Notes: generated from the sequence alone by a model not told the origin. Counted from the stretch's first letter, positions 1-7,452 are shown. The stretch: 34,717 bases of DNA from Caldicoprobacter algeriensis (GCF_023838525.1 NZ_JAHUQD010000023.1:1-34717), one strand, 5' to 3'. Numbers and translations: made by a program.

Positions 1-126
1 GCTTACGCTCGAAAATCTCCACCCTTTCCTTGACAACATAAGGTTTTACATTTTAAACAGTAAAAATTTGGATATCTATATCATACTTTCCTTTAAAAAA
101 GTGTTGCATTTAATATTGCAATTTAG

Positions 127-153
127 AAGCGTATAAAGGCTATGAAACTATGA
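127..153 (+). pseudogene. dapL 3'-end remnant at the edge of the duplication
   Basis: Read in frame to the TGA at 151-153 this stretch encodes KRIKAMKL and a stop. The intact dapL at 21872-23107 ends ERIKAMKL and a stop at the equivalent place. The reading frame has a stop just upstream (TAG at 124-126), so only the last eight codons are here. This is the left boundary of the upstream copy of the glnA-lysR repeat. It shows that the copied segment began inside dapL. Confidence 0.75.
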
Positions 154-162
154 AAATTTTTG

Positions 163-191
163 TTGACATCTTTGATGTTTTGTATTATTAT
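163..191 (+). promoter_or_regulatory. Sigma-A promoter of glnA copy 1
   Basis: TTGACA at 163-168 and TATTAT at 186-191 are separated by 17 bp, which is nearly consensus. Transcription should begin near 198, giving a leader of about 125 nt before glnA. The first hairpin of the leader starts about 10 nt into the transcript. The same promoter is present unchanged at 23117-23145. Confidence 0.85.
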
Positions 192-206
192 GAAAATGAG
201 TTTAAT

Positions 207-262
207 TGCGCAATGGAGCGCAGCGTTGGTATGTTTATAAAGGCGTACTCAACGGCGAGTAT
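207..262 (+). promoter_or_regulatory. Two-hairpin ANTAR antitermination element, glnA copy 1 leader
   Basis: Hairpin P1 (207-222) has a perfect 5-bp stem TGCGC/GCGCA closing the hexaloop AATGGA. Hairpin P2 (245-262) has a 6-bp stem GTACTC/GAGTAT with one G-U pair, closing the hexaloop AACGGC. Both loops have A at position 1 and G at position 4, the known signature recognised by ANTAR-domain proteins, and both fit AAnGGn. P2 shares 245-256 with the 5' arm of the downstream terminator, so P2 and the terminator exclude each other. In known systems, ANTAR protein binding to P1-P2 stabilises P2 and allows readthrough. A matching regulator lies at 20013-20588. Binding itself is inferred. Confidence 0.85.
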
Positions 263-290
263 AAGTTGCTGTTGGGTACGTTTTTTGTTT
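244..290 (+). terminator. Leader terminator (attenuator) upstream of glnA copy 1
   Basis: A 13-bp stem pairs 244-256 with 268-280, including two G-U wobbles, around an 11-nt loop. It is followed by TTTTTTGTTTT, the form of an intrinsic terminator. It sits 34 bp before the glnA start, so default transcription would stop before the gene. The 5' arm is shared with hairpin P2 of the ANTAR element. Confidence 0.88.
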
Positions 291-323
291 TGCTAAAATT
301 TAACTTTAAAGGGGAGTGTTTAT

Positions 324-1658
324 ATGGCAAGATACAGCAAAGAGGATATTTTAAGGCTGGTCAAGGAACTGGATGTAAAGTTCATACGTCTGCAATTCAC
401 CGACATTTTTGGGACCTTGAAGAATGTGGCAATAACATCTGAACAGCTTGAGAAGGCGCTGGACAACAAGTGCATGTTTGATGGTTCATCCATTGAAGGG
501 TTTGTCAGGATTGAAGAATCGGATATGTACCTGGCACCCGATCCAAACAGCTTTGCGGTATTTCCATGGCGTCCACAGCCCGGCAGGGTGGCAAGGCTCA
601 TATGCGATGTGCTCAATCCCGATGGCACTCCTTTTAGTGGAGACCCCAGGTATGTGCTGAAGCGGGCTTTGAAAAAGGCAGCCGAAATGGGGTATGATAG
701 CTTCAATGTTGGGCCCGAGTGTGAGTTTTTCCTGTTTTTGACCGATAGCGAGGGGAAACCTACCATTAAAACTCACGACAACGCCGGCTATTTCGACCTT
801 GGTCCTGTGGACCTGGGCGAGGATGCGAGAAGAAATATATGCCTTGCCCTTGAGGAAATGGGCTTTGAGATAGAGGCCTCACACCACGAGGTGGCGCCCG
901 GACAGCACGAGATTGATTTTAAATATCAGGATGCCCTTACGACCGCGGATAATGTGATGACTTTTAAGATGGTTGTAAAGACCATGGCTCAGAGGAATGG
1001 CCTTCATGCCACATTTATGCCCAAACCCATATTTGGAATAAACGGTTCGGGTATGCACACCAATGTATCGCTGTATAAAGATGGCAAAAATGCGTTTTAC
1101 GATGAGAATGACCCGCTTAAGCTGAGCCAGGAGGCTTATTGGTTTATAGGCGGTATAATCAAGCATATAAAGGCAATTACTGCCATAACCAATCCGCTGG
1201 TAAATTCCTATAAACGCCTGGTACCCGACTACGAAGCTCCAGTATACATCGCATGGTCTGCCAGAAACAGAAGCCCGCTCATCAGAATACCTGCGGCCAA
1301 GGGCGAAGCCACACGCCTGGAGCTCAGATCTCCCGATCCGTCCTGCAACCCCTACCTGGCATTTGCTGTTATTTTGGCTGCCGGGCTTGATGGGATAAAG
1401 AATAAGATTCAACCACCGCCACCTACCGATAAGAACATATTCAGGATGAGCCGTGAAGAAAGGATGAAGGAGGGCATTGATTCGCTGCCGGCCAGTTTGG
1501 AAGAGGCCATCAATGAAATGGAGAAAAGCGAGCTGGTGAGGGAAACTCTCGGAGAGCACATTTTCACCAAATACATTGAAGCAAAGCGCAAAGAATGGGA
1601 AGACTATAGGACGAAGATCACTCCATGGGAGATTGAGCATTATTTGACCAAGTATTAA
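324..1658 (+). CDS. glnA: Glutamine synthetase type I-alpha, copy 1
   Basis: Makes glutamine from glutamate, ammonia and ATP; cytoplasmic, probably a dodecamer. The 444-aa length and GSI motifs are typical: an N-terminal beta-grasp segment with [11 protein letters not shown], the catalytic segments [10 protein letters not shown] and [17 protein letters not shown], and the ATP-binding region around residues 330-350 with [19 protein letters not shown]. The site that holds the adenylylated Tyr in GSI-beta reads KNIFRMS, with Phe373, so control by adenylylation is unlikely. Feedback inhibition, as in Bacillus-type enzymes, is inferred. Start: ATG 324 with AAGGGGAG upstream. It differs from copy 2 by one residue, Phe29 here and Leu29 there. 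Leu is the usual family residue in this motif. Expression should depend on antitermination in the leader. Confidence 0.97.
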   Translation: MARYSKEDILRLVKELDVKFIRLQFTDIFGTLKNVAITSEQLEKALDNKCMFDGSSIEGFVRIEESDMYLAPDPNSFAVFPWRPQPGRVARLICDVLNPDGTPFSGDPRYVLKRALKKAAEMGYDSFNVGPECEFFLFLTDSEGKPTIKTHDNAGYFDLGPVDLGEDARRNICLALEEMGFEIEASHHEVAPGQHEIDFKYQDALTTADNVMTFKMVVKTMAQRNGLHATFMPKPIFGINGSGMHTNVSLYKDGKNAFYDENDPLKLSQEAYWFIGGIIKHIKAITAITNPLVNSYKRLVPDYEAPVYIAWSARNRSPLIRIPAAKGEATRLELRSPDPSCNPYLAFAVILAAGLDGIKNKIQPPPPTDKNIFRMSREERMKEGIDSLPASLEEAINEMEKSELVRETLGEHIFTKYIEAKRKEWEDYRTKITPWEIEHYLTKY

Positions 1659-1677
1659 AAATTAAGGTGGTCTTGTG

Positions 1678-2565
1678 ATGGATGTAAATCTGGAGCTTTA
1701 CAGGATTTTTTACCATGTGGTGAAAGCGGGTAGCATATCCAAGGCCTCCCAGGAGCTCTTTATATCTCAGCCTGCTGTCAGCCAGGCCATCAAGAAGCTG
1801 GAGGCTAGGCTGGGAGGCCAGCTCTTTACCCGTGCCCCCAAGGGCATTGCTCTGACGCCCGAAGGCGAGGTGCTGTTCAAGTACATCGAACAGGGATACA
1901 ATATGATAATGCTGGCTGAAAGCAAGTTCATGGAGGCCATAAATCTGGATATCGGCAGGATACGCATCGGTGCAAACGACATGACGCTAAAGTATTTCCT
2001 GCTTCCCTACCTTGAAGAGTTCCACAAGCAGTATCCCAAAGTGAAGATAATGGTGACCAACAGGCCTTCGCCGGAGACGGTAGAGTTTTTAAAGAAAGGG
2101 ACCATCGATTTTGGCGTGGTGAGCCTTCCGCTGCCCGATGACGATTCGCTAGAGGTATTCAAGGCGATGGAGATACAGGACTGCTTTGTGGCAAGTGAGC
2201 GCTTTGGTCATCTTGCCGGGCGGGAAGTGTCCATCAAGGAGCTTGCGGAATACCCCATTATTATGCTGGAGAGGAATACCAGCACAAGGCGGTATATCGA
2301 CGAGTACCTCTTGCGGCATTCGGTGGAGCTGGTGCCGGAGTTTGAGCTTGCCACCAGCGATTTGATAGTGGAGTTTGCCTGCAGGGGTCTGGGTATATCC
2401 TGCGTGGTAAGGAATTTTGCAGAGGAATATATAAAAAAAGGTGCGCTGTTTGAGATTAACCTGAAAGAAAAGATCCCCCCAAGGCATTTTGGTATAATAA
2501 AGCTGCGCAATGTGCCGCTTACCGCCGCTGCTAAGAGATTTGTGGAGCTTATACAGAACAAATGA
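1678..2565 (+). CDS. LysR family transcriptional regulator, copy 1
   Basis: 295-aa LysR-type regulator. The N-terminal winged helix-turn-helix (residues about 4-62) contains SISKASQELFISQPAVSQAI. It is followed by a linker helix and a substrate-binding-like effector domain beginning near residue 90 (IRIGANDMTLKYFLLPYL). The ATG at 1678 is preferred over the in-frame GTG at 1675 because AAGGTGG at 1664-1670 is then 7 nt away. It starts only 19 bp after glnA, so the two are probably cotranscribed and share the attenuator. The effector is unknown. Its position suggests a nitrogen-related role, for example control of glutamate synthase as LysR-type GltC does in Bacillus, but that is inference. 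It differs from copy 2 only in the penultimate residue (Asn here, Ser there). Confidence 0.93.
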   Translation: MDVNLELYRIFYHVVKAGSISKASQELFISQPAVSQAIKKLEARLGGQLFTRAPKGIALTPEGEVLFKYIEQGYNMIMLAESKFMEAINLDIGRIRIGANDMTLKYFLLPYLEEFHKQYPKVKIMVTNRPSPETVEFLKKGTIDFGVVSLPLPDDDSLEVFKAMEIQDCFVASERFGHLAGREVSIKELAEYPIIMLERNTSTRRYIDEYLLRHSVELVPEFELATSDLIVEFACRGLGISCVVRNFAEEYIKKGALFEINLKEKIPPRHFGIIKLRNVPLTAAAKRFVELIQNK

Positions 2566-2609
2566 ACAAAATGCTGTATCGCCACCAATAGGGAAGTATA
2601 TTAATAAAA

Positions 2610-2653
2610 GGCTGTACCATTATGATTGCTTAAAGGTACAGCCTGTATTTTTG
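2610..2653 (+). terminator. Intrinsic terminator after lysR copy 1
   Basis: GGCTGTACC (2610-2618) pairs with GGTACAGCC (2635-2643) around a 16-nt loop, followed by TGTATTTTTG. On the minus strand the stem is followed by CCTTTTATT, so it may also stop the convergent gene ending at 2727. A homologous terminator follows copy 2. Confidence 0.85.
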
Positions 2654-2726
2654 TTTGCCAACTTAAACTTTGGGAGTGTAAATATTTTTGTGTAAGGGAG
2701 TTTTTGGCTCCTTTTTTCTGGCATTA

Positions 2727-3710
2727 TCATTGTTTCGTTGTTTCTGGTACCGTTACTTGTGGGACAGGTTTTTCAAGTATATATTCCTCCGAAATGGCTC
2801 TGGTAAAAGCCGCAAAAGGTGTTCCTTTGCTGTTGGTTCCTATAATCATAAAATAAGGTATAACATATTCTTGCTGATATCCAATTGGATCCAACCTGTA
2901 CATAAGCCTTATTTCTTTTACTTTACCAGAATCATTAGGCAACGCCTCATATATTGTGGCTTTTCCTTGCTTTATATCCTCCAAGGCTTTGGAAAACTCC
3001 TTAATAGGATATTCACGAAATGGTTCTACATCCCGCCAAACCGATGCAGCACCGATTATTTTCCCATTTTCTCCAAAGTACACCGATATTTTCGGACCCA
3101 CTCCGCCCCATGGAATGTCATCTGTTTTCCGTCCAAACCTCACCTCAATCATAAATGGGAGTTTTTTCTCAACGCCATTTTCTACAATGGTCACTGTATT
3201 CTCTTTATTGACATCTCTAAATTCTGCTTCCTCTTTCATTAAGCCAGAAGAAGTAAGAAATTCCAAGGCTAACTTTTTGTACTCTTCATCAGAAAGCACC
3301 GTTTTTAGCGGTGAAACGGCTGTTTCGAATTCTTTGGTTGTAAAATTAATAGATCCAGTTTCTTTATCAACAGAGAATATTGAACCATTTGTTGACATCA
3401 CACGAAAATCAACTTCTGTATCTTCAACACTACCAACTACCCCAAGCTTTGCAGCTTGTTCTCGAATCATCTCCTTTGTCAATGCAGGCTTAATAACCTT
3501 ATAAACCATCATTTTCTCCGGAAACTGAGGCTCGGGAATGTCTAAGGTTAAATTTAGAAAATTTCCTCCAGAACCGGATTTAGGCATTGGACGCTGAACG
3601 ATTAATGGTAAATTCTCTTGATTCTTGGCATTACTTAATATTGTAAAAATTCCAGCCCCAGCAATAACAATAAAAATAAGGATAGCGACTATTTTGTAAC
3701 CTCTTTGCAT
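2727..3710 (-). CDS. Membrane-anchored extracytoplasmic protein of unknown function
   Basis: 327-aa protein with an N-terminal signal anchor (about residues 5-26, hydrophobic run KIVAILIFIVIAGAGIFTIL) and a large polar domain outside the membrane. The domain looks like a repeat of beta-rich PepSY or YycI-like units: one part carries FSVDKETGSINF and another carries SVYFGENGKIIGAASVWRDV. I do not recognise a named family. Start: the second ATG (3710) is chosen because GGAGG on the minus strand is 8 nt from it, against 3 nt for the ATG at 3719. The upstream gene ends inside this ribosome binding site, so the two are probably translationally coupled and act together. Confidence 0.75.
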   Translation of the reverse strand: MQRGYKIVAILIFIVIAGAGIFTILSNAKNQENLPLIVQRPMPKSGSGGNFLNLTLDIPEPQFPEKMMVYKVIKPALTKEMIREQAAKLGVVGSVEDTEVDFRVMSTNGSIFSVDKETGSINFTTKEFETAVSPLKTVLSDEEYKKLALEFLTSSGLMKEEAEFRDVNKENTVTIVENGVEKKLPFMIEVRFGRKTDDIPWGGVGPKISVYFGENGKIIGAASVWRDVEPFREYPIKEFSKALEDIKQGKATIYEALPNDSGKVKEIRLMYRLDPIGYQQEYVIPYFMIIGTNSKGTPFAAFTRAISEEYILEKPVPQVTVPETTKQ

Positions 3711-3715
3711 ATCAT

Positions 3716-4165
3716 TCACCTCCTATCAGCATCTTTATATCCAGCATCCAAATCAGTAATGTCGATATACCAATTATCTTTTTGAGTGCTGAAAACAAAA
3801 TTATTGCCGAAACCATGGCCACAAAAAGCTACCAAGTCAACGTTGTCACAATATGTTTCAGCAAGACCACCTAATCTTGATGCTTTCCAATCCTTCTCCC
3901 AAGCCGAACTATTCCCGTATGAAAAACGCCAAAGCCAACTTGTATTTGGGTCATTAACTATATCAATTAATCCATTTACAGCATCATCAGAAGTTTGTAA
4001 ATCACCATATGGTGCAGCAGGACTTTCAGTATTTTCATAATAATTAACATATTCAACTCCTATTTCAACTGAATTGCCGTCCCAATCAGCATAAACTGGC
4101 ATTGAAACTAGTAATACAAAACAAATAATTGTCACTATTATTTTTTCATTTGTACTCCCTCCCAT
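3716..4165 (-). CDS. Small secreted protein with CGHG motif, possibly DUF6345-like
   Basis: 149 aa with a signal peptide (hydrophobic IIVTIICFVLLVSMPVYA, residues about 9-26, probable cleavage after VYA). The mature part carries SSAWEKDWKASRLGGLAE and then DLVAFCGHGFGNNF. This resembles the His-Gly segment of caspase-like or DUF6345-type domains. Such domains normally continue well past this point. Here the protein stops about 35 residues later, so any second catalytic residue is missing. It may be a truncated or non-enzymatic relative. It is the first gene of a two-gene unit with the membrane-anchored protein downstream. The family assignment is tentative. Confidence 0.65.
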   Translation of the reverse strand: MGGSTNEKIIVTIICFVLLVSMPVYADWDGNSVEIGVEYVNYYENTESPAAPYGDLQTSDDAVNGLIDIVNDPNTSWLWRFSYGNSSAWEKDWKASRLGGLAETYCDNVDLVAFCGHGFGNNFVFSTQKDNWYIDITDLDAGYKDADRR

Positions 4166-4189
4166 TTTTTGTAAGTGTTTCTAGAAAAT

Positions 4190-4221
4190 AAAAGCCCTGC
4201 TTCAGAAAAAGCAAGGCTTTT
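4190..4221. terminator. Hairpin flanked by A and T runs, possible bidirectional terminator
   Basis: AAAGCC-TGCTT pairs with AAGCA-GGCTTT with one mismatch on each arm. It is A-rich on the left and T-rich on the right, so it could work in either direction. It lies just upstream of the minus-strand secreted protein gene, where it could insulate that gene from read-in. Which transcript it serves is unclear. Confidence 0.4.
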
Positions 4222-4445
4222 ATCCATCAGTTATTGTATATTATACTGGAATACTATATTACATTTTGTGCAACGTGACTTTTAACTTTGGCTCCAGATC
4301 TATTTCTGAGGCTTTATTACATCTCAATAATACCAAAAATTTCATCAAAAGACAATAGGTCTATTATAGATTCACCCGAATAGGTGTAAAGATATTTACC
4401 GCAGCGAATGTGCGTTCGAAAATATTAAAATGAAAAGGTTATTAA

Positions 4446-4631
4446 AAGTTTAACTATCTTCCAAAAGAAATATCTAAAACTTCCATGCCTTTACCAAGTG
4501 TCTTCTTCTACGAGCGTAAGCGTATTGCAAGATTATCGATGCTACAAGGAAATATTGATGCTGTACATTGTTATCTCAATACCATATTTAACATAAACGA
4601 TAAGAAGGCAGAATCTTTGTTTTTAAAATGA
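4446..4631 (+). pseudogene. Unidentified coding remnant
   Basis: An open frame of about 61 codons bounded by TAA at 4443 and TGA at 4629. It has a protein-like composition (for example FFYERKRIARLSMLQ and IDAVHCYLNTIF). The only ATG (4485) lacks a ribosome binding site and would give 48 residues. A short ATG frame upstream (4433) stops within eight codons in another frame. I do not recognise the family. It may be a decayed gene fragment or chance. Confidence 0.25.
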
Positions 4632-4816
4632 GATATGGGGGTATAAATCTTTTAGAACGATTTATAATTTTAAACGGTGTGCGGCTTGGCGCTTTCATTC
4701 CATTTTTTTGTATTTTGTATATGAAAGGGGTTTTAAATAAACGATTTGTCGATATAGGTGGCGTGTAAAAAAGCCATTTCACTGTAATTCAATAAAAGAA
4801 ACAAGGGAGTAAAAAG

Positions 4817-5528
4817 ATGGATTATAACATCCTGATAGGTGGTGCGGCAGGTCAGGGGGTTGAGACCCTGTCCAGCGTGTTCGAAAAGGTGCTCCAGAGG
4901 AGTGGGAGCCAAAATGGTGAATAAGGACCTTACCGTTATCGTGCACACCGGGGACGGCGATTCATACGGTGAAGGCGGAAACCACTTCATACATAACATA
5001 CGGAGAAACGTCGATATAACCCATTTTGTGCACGACAATCAGATATATGGGCTTACCAAAGGGCAGGCTTCTCCTACCACCGATTTGGGGCACGTTACTG
5101 AAGTACAGATTGCGGGCAACATAAACCCGCCTCTCAACCCAGTGCTTTTGGCTATAGCGCTGGGTGCAGGCTTTGTGGCACGGGCCTTCAGCGGCGATAA
5201 AGAACATTTGACATCGATCATGGTGGAGGCCATAAAGCACAAGGGGTATTCTCTGGTGGACATACTCCAGCCCTGCGTCAGCTTTAATAAGGTAAACACC
5301 TTTCAGTGGTACAGCAAAAGGGTTTACAAGCTGGATGAGAGCTATGACCCTACCGATAAGCTGAAGGCCATGGAAAAGGCCATGGAATGGGGAGACCGTA
5401 TACCCATTGGCATGATCTATCGCGAGGAAAAGCCTACATACTGCGATAAGATTGAATTCTTAAGGGAAGGCCCTCCGCTTATAGATAGGCCCCGTCGATA
5501 TACAAAAGATAAAGGGGTATTTAAATGA
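4817..5528 (+). pseudogene. Deletion fusion of 2-oxoacid:ferredoxin oxidoreductase korA and korB
   Basis: The ATG at 4817 opens a frame starting MDYNILIGGAAGQGVETLS, the characteristic N-terminus of the alpha (gamma-domain) subunit KorA. After about 30 codons the sequence jumps, near 4898-4907, into the middle of the TPP-binding subunit KorB. From GAKMVNKDLTVIV (4905 on) it is in another frame and continues to the normal C-terminus at 5528. KorB keeps the TPP motif GDGDSYGEGGNHF and the segment NQIYGLTKGQASPT. It has lost the N-terminal CPGCG region. Most of korA and roughly the first quarter of korB are gone. Reinitiation at ATG 4914 (AGGAG 11 nt upstream) could still make a 204-aa KorB fragment, but the enzyme cannot be functional. 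Confidence 0.88.
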
Positions 5529-5546
5529 TTTCATTTAAGACTGATA

Positions 5547-5555
5547 TGGTATAAT
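5547..5555 (+). promoter_or_regulatory. Extended -10 promoter for ferritin-like gene
   Basis: TGGTATAAT at 5547-5555 is a perfect extended -10 element (TGnTATAAT). No good -35 is visible, which extended -10 promoters tolerate. It lies 96 bp before the ferritin-like start and downstream of the dead korB, so the ferritin gene probably has its own promoter. Confidence 0.6.
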
Positions 5556-5650
5556 GCCGTATGATAGCAGAGCCCAACTGTTATCGCAGTGTGGTATTTT
5601 GTATTAGAGTAGTAGAACATAAAATTAATAATACGAATAGGAGGATTTTT

Positions 5651-6157
5651 ATGGAAAAGATCAGGAAGATATTAAAATATGCCATGAGAATGGAGAAAAA
5701 TGCCAAGGATTTTTATGAGTTTTATGCTGATAAGGATGTCTCGGAGGAGACAAAGCGCATCTTTGAGGAACTGATTGAAATTGAAAAGCAGCACTTTGAC
5801 GTTTTAAAGAAGAAATATGATAAGGCGGGCTTTAAAGAGGCTCCTTTAGATATCTCATGGGTGGTGGATGAGAATTTTAAAGCCAGGGACCCTCATATAT
5901 TGGCAGATAATTCCGATATGCTCCAAGAGGTGGATGCAGGGGTGTCGGATGTATCGGTGATGCGCATGGCTTATTTGATAGAAACCGACTTCTGGCACTT
6001 CTATGACAAGGCAGCTAAGGCGGTGGACGAGCCTGAGGTCAAAAAGCTGCTTGCCTACTTGGCTGAATGGGAAAAGCAGCACAGCGATATGTTTTATAAA
6101 AAATACCTCGAACTGTTGGATAAAAATTTGAGGGATATAAAGATTATTTTGGAGTGA
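5651..6157 (+). CDS. Ferritin-like (rubrerythrin-type) diiron domain protein
   Basis: 168 aa, wholly helical in character. It has the duplicated carboxylate/histidine pattern of the ferritin-like fold: Glu15 then EKQH (Glu45, His48) in the first half, and Glu111 (LIETDFWHFY) then EKQH (Glu141, His144) in the second. These would bind a diiron centre. There is no C-terminal rubredoxin domain, so it is not a full rubrerythrin. A role in peroxide reduction or iron handling in an anaerobe is inferred. Start: ATG 5651 with AGGAGG 7 nt upstream; upstream in-frame codons are ignored. It has its own extended -10 promoter and a strong terminator. Confidence 0.82.
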   Translation: MEKIRKILKYAMRMEKNAKDFYEFYADKDVSEETKRIFEELIEIEKQHFDVLKKKYDKAGFKEAPLDISWVVDENFKARDPHILADNSDMLQEVDAGVSDVSVMRMAYLIETDFWHFYDKAAKAVDEPEVKKLLAYLAEWEKQHSDMFYKKYLELLDKNLRDIKIILE

Positions 6158-6173
6158 TTGACATAAAATTTAT

Positions 6174-6215
6174 GCCAGGGCCAAGCTGTTATAATCTTGT
6201 TTGCCCTGGCTTTTT
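6174..6215 (+). terminator. Intrinsic terminator after ferritin-like gene
   Basis: GCCAGGGC (6174-6181) pairs perfectly with GCCCTGGC (6203-6210) and is followed directly by TTTTT. It separates the plus-strand ferritin gene from the convergent isocitrate dehydrogenase gene ending at 6241. Confidence 0.88.
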
Positions 6216-6240
6216 AACGGATTCATGAGACTGTTAAATG

Positions 6241-7452
6241 TTAATCTTTAGAAGCATTTGTATATTCTGCCCAGCGATTCCCCAGGTTTTCATCAGACAG
6301 CGTTTCCATTACGTAATCGGCAAATTGGGCGCCTGTGGCTCCCGTATCCCTGCCGGTTATGACCAGCTTTTTCTCGTATGTTCCGCAAATATCCAGTGCC
6401 ATGTCCAGCTTTTTAGCTTTATCCCCATAGCCTATATGTTCAAGAAGCATGCCTGCAGCGCGGATTATGCTGCTGGGGTCGGCGTACTGGGTACGGCCCT
6501 CTTCCACCATGCGTGGAGCAGAGCCGTGTATGGCCTCGAACATGGCATAGCGTTTCCCGATGTTGGCGCTTCCGGCGGTTCCTACGCCTCCCTGCAGTTC
6601 GGCGGCTTCGTCGGTCAGTATATCCCCATAAAGATTGGGCAAAACTATCACCTTGAACTGCGTTCTGCGTTTGGGGTCCAAAAGCTTTGCAGTCATGATA
6701 TCGATGTACCAGTCATCCCATTCAACTTCGGGATATTCTTTGGCCACTTCTCGGGCTACTTCTAGAAATTTTCCATCTGTGGTTTTGACGACGTTGGCTT
6801 TTGTCACTACCGTTACCCTGTTTAAGCCGGTCTTACGGGCATAATCAAAAGCGGCTTTGAGGATCCTGTATGACCCTTCGTAGGTGGTTATGGTGAAGTC
6901 TATGGCCAGGTCTTTATTAACGTGAATGCCTTTGTTGCCAACGGCATAGGCACCTTCGGTGTTTTCACGGAAGAAGGTCCAGTTTATGCCCTCCTGGGGT
7001 ATCTTGACAGGCCTTACGTTGGCGAAAAGGTCAAGCTCTTTTCTCATGGCCACATTTGCGCTTTCTATGTTTGGCCATGGGTCTCCCGCTCTTGGCGTGG
7101 TGGTGGGGCCTTTGAGTATTACGTGGCACTGTTTGAGCTGCTCCAATACATCATCGGGGATGGCTTTGTTGTGCTTTGCGCGGTTTTCGATGGTCAACCC
7201 ATCTATGACTTTGAACGTTACTTTGCCGGCTCTCACCTCATCCTGAAGCAAAAACTCCAGCACCCTTTGAGCTTGAGAGGTGATGTATGGACCGATGCCA
7301 TCACCGCCGACTATACCGATCACTATTGTGGGCAGCTTATTGTAATCGATAAAGTCCTGTTGGCTCTTCATCCTCTCTATCCTTTCGAGTTGCTCTTCAA
7401 TGAGCTTCCTGAAATGCTCCTTTGCCCTTTGAATCATTTCTTCCCTCTTCAT
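6241..7452 (-). CDS. icd: Isocitrate dehydrogenase (isocitrate/isopropylmalate family)
   Basis: 403 aa. Oxidatively decarboxylates isocitrate to 2-oxoglutarate, the carbon skeleton for the glutamate made by the neighbouring enzymes. The substrate loop reads ESANVAMRKELDLFANVRP, with Ser131, Asn133, Arg137 and Arg147 matching the isocitrate-specific pattern. FRENTEGAY carries Arg162 and Tyr169, TKANVVK the catalytic Lys, and LYGDILTDEAA the metal-binding Asp residues. The cofactor loop HGSAPRMVEEGRTQYADP does not clearly settle NAD against NADP. The first 38 residues form a charged, probably coiled extension before the usual start of the fold. Start: ATG 7452 with GGAGG 9 nt upstream. A homoisocitrate or isopropylmalate role is less likely because of the Ser-x-Asn motif. 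Confidence 0.85.
   Translation of the reverse strand: MKREEMIQRAKEHFRKLIEEQLERIERMKSQQDFIDYNKLPTIVIGIVGGDGIGPYITSQAQRVLEFLLQDEVRAGKVTFKVIDGLTIENRAKHNKAIPDDVLEQLKQCHVILKGPTTTPRAGDPWPNIESANVAMRKELDLFANVRPVKIPQEGINWTFFRENTEGAYAVGNKGIHVNKDLAIDFTITTYEGSYRILKAAFDYARKTGLNRVTVVTKANVVKTTDGKFLEVAREVAKEYPEVEWDDWYIDIMTAKLLDPKRRTQFKVIVLPNLYGDILTDEAAELQGGVGTAGSANIGKRYAMFEAIHGSAPRMVEEGRTQYADPSSIIRAAGMLLEHIGYGDKAKKLDMALDICGTYEKKLVITGRDTGATGAQFADYVMETLSDENLGNRWAEYTNASKD

Larger units (their letters stand above)
129..2671 (+). repeat. Direct repeat copy 1 (dapL tail, glnA, lysR, terminator)
   Basis: This segment is repeated at 23083-25622 with a constant offset of 22,954 bp across the promoter, leader, glnA and lysR. 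The leader from about 142 to 379 is identical in both copies. The right end fades after the lysR terminator, with small indels and base changes, and homology stops near 2671. Homologous recombination between the copies could delete or amplify the 22.9 kb between them. The flanks differ: unknown sequence lies to the left and a minus-strand gene pair to the right. Confidence 0.95.
4166..4816. other. Gene-poor interval between divergent units
   Basis: About 650 AT-rich bases without an intact gene. It contains the promoter side of the minus-strand pair, a GC-poor hairpin at 4190-4221 and a possible protein-coding remnant at 4446-4631. The last 100 bases lead into the korA remnant. I see no RNA gene or repeat structure beyond these. 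Confidence 0.5.

Noticed and set aside
1-60. Partial minus-strand gene running off the left edge
   Set aside because: A short frame (MLSRKGWRFSS) can be read, but there is no ribosome binding site and too little sequence to judge.
225-253. Alternative long antiterminator pairing CGTTGGTATG with CGTACTCAACG
   Set aside because: It can be drawn with one bulge, but the two short hexaloop hairpins fit the ANTAR rule exactly and explain the overlap with the terminator better. It may still form as a third state.
206-442. 78-codon frame across the glnA leader (also at 23160-23396)
   Set aside because: It runs through the ANTAR hairpins and terminator and into glnA in another frame, has no ribosome binding site, and is repeated only because the whole region is duplicated.
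879-1640. 253-codon minus-strand frame inside glnA (also at 23833-24594)
   Set aside because: It is an antisense shadow of the codon pattern of a clear glutamine synthetase gene, without its own ribosome binding site.
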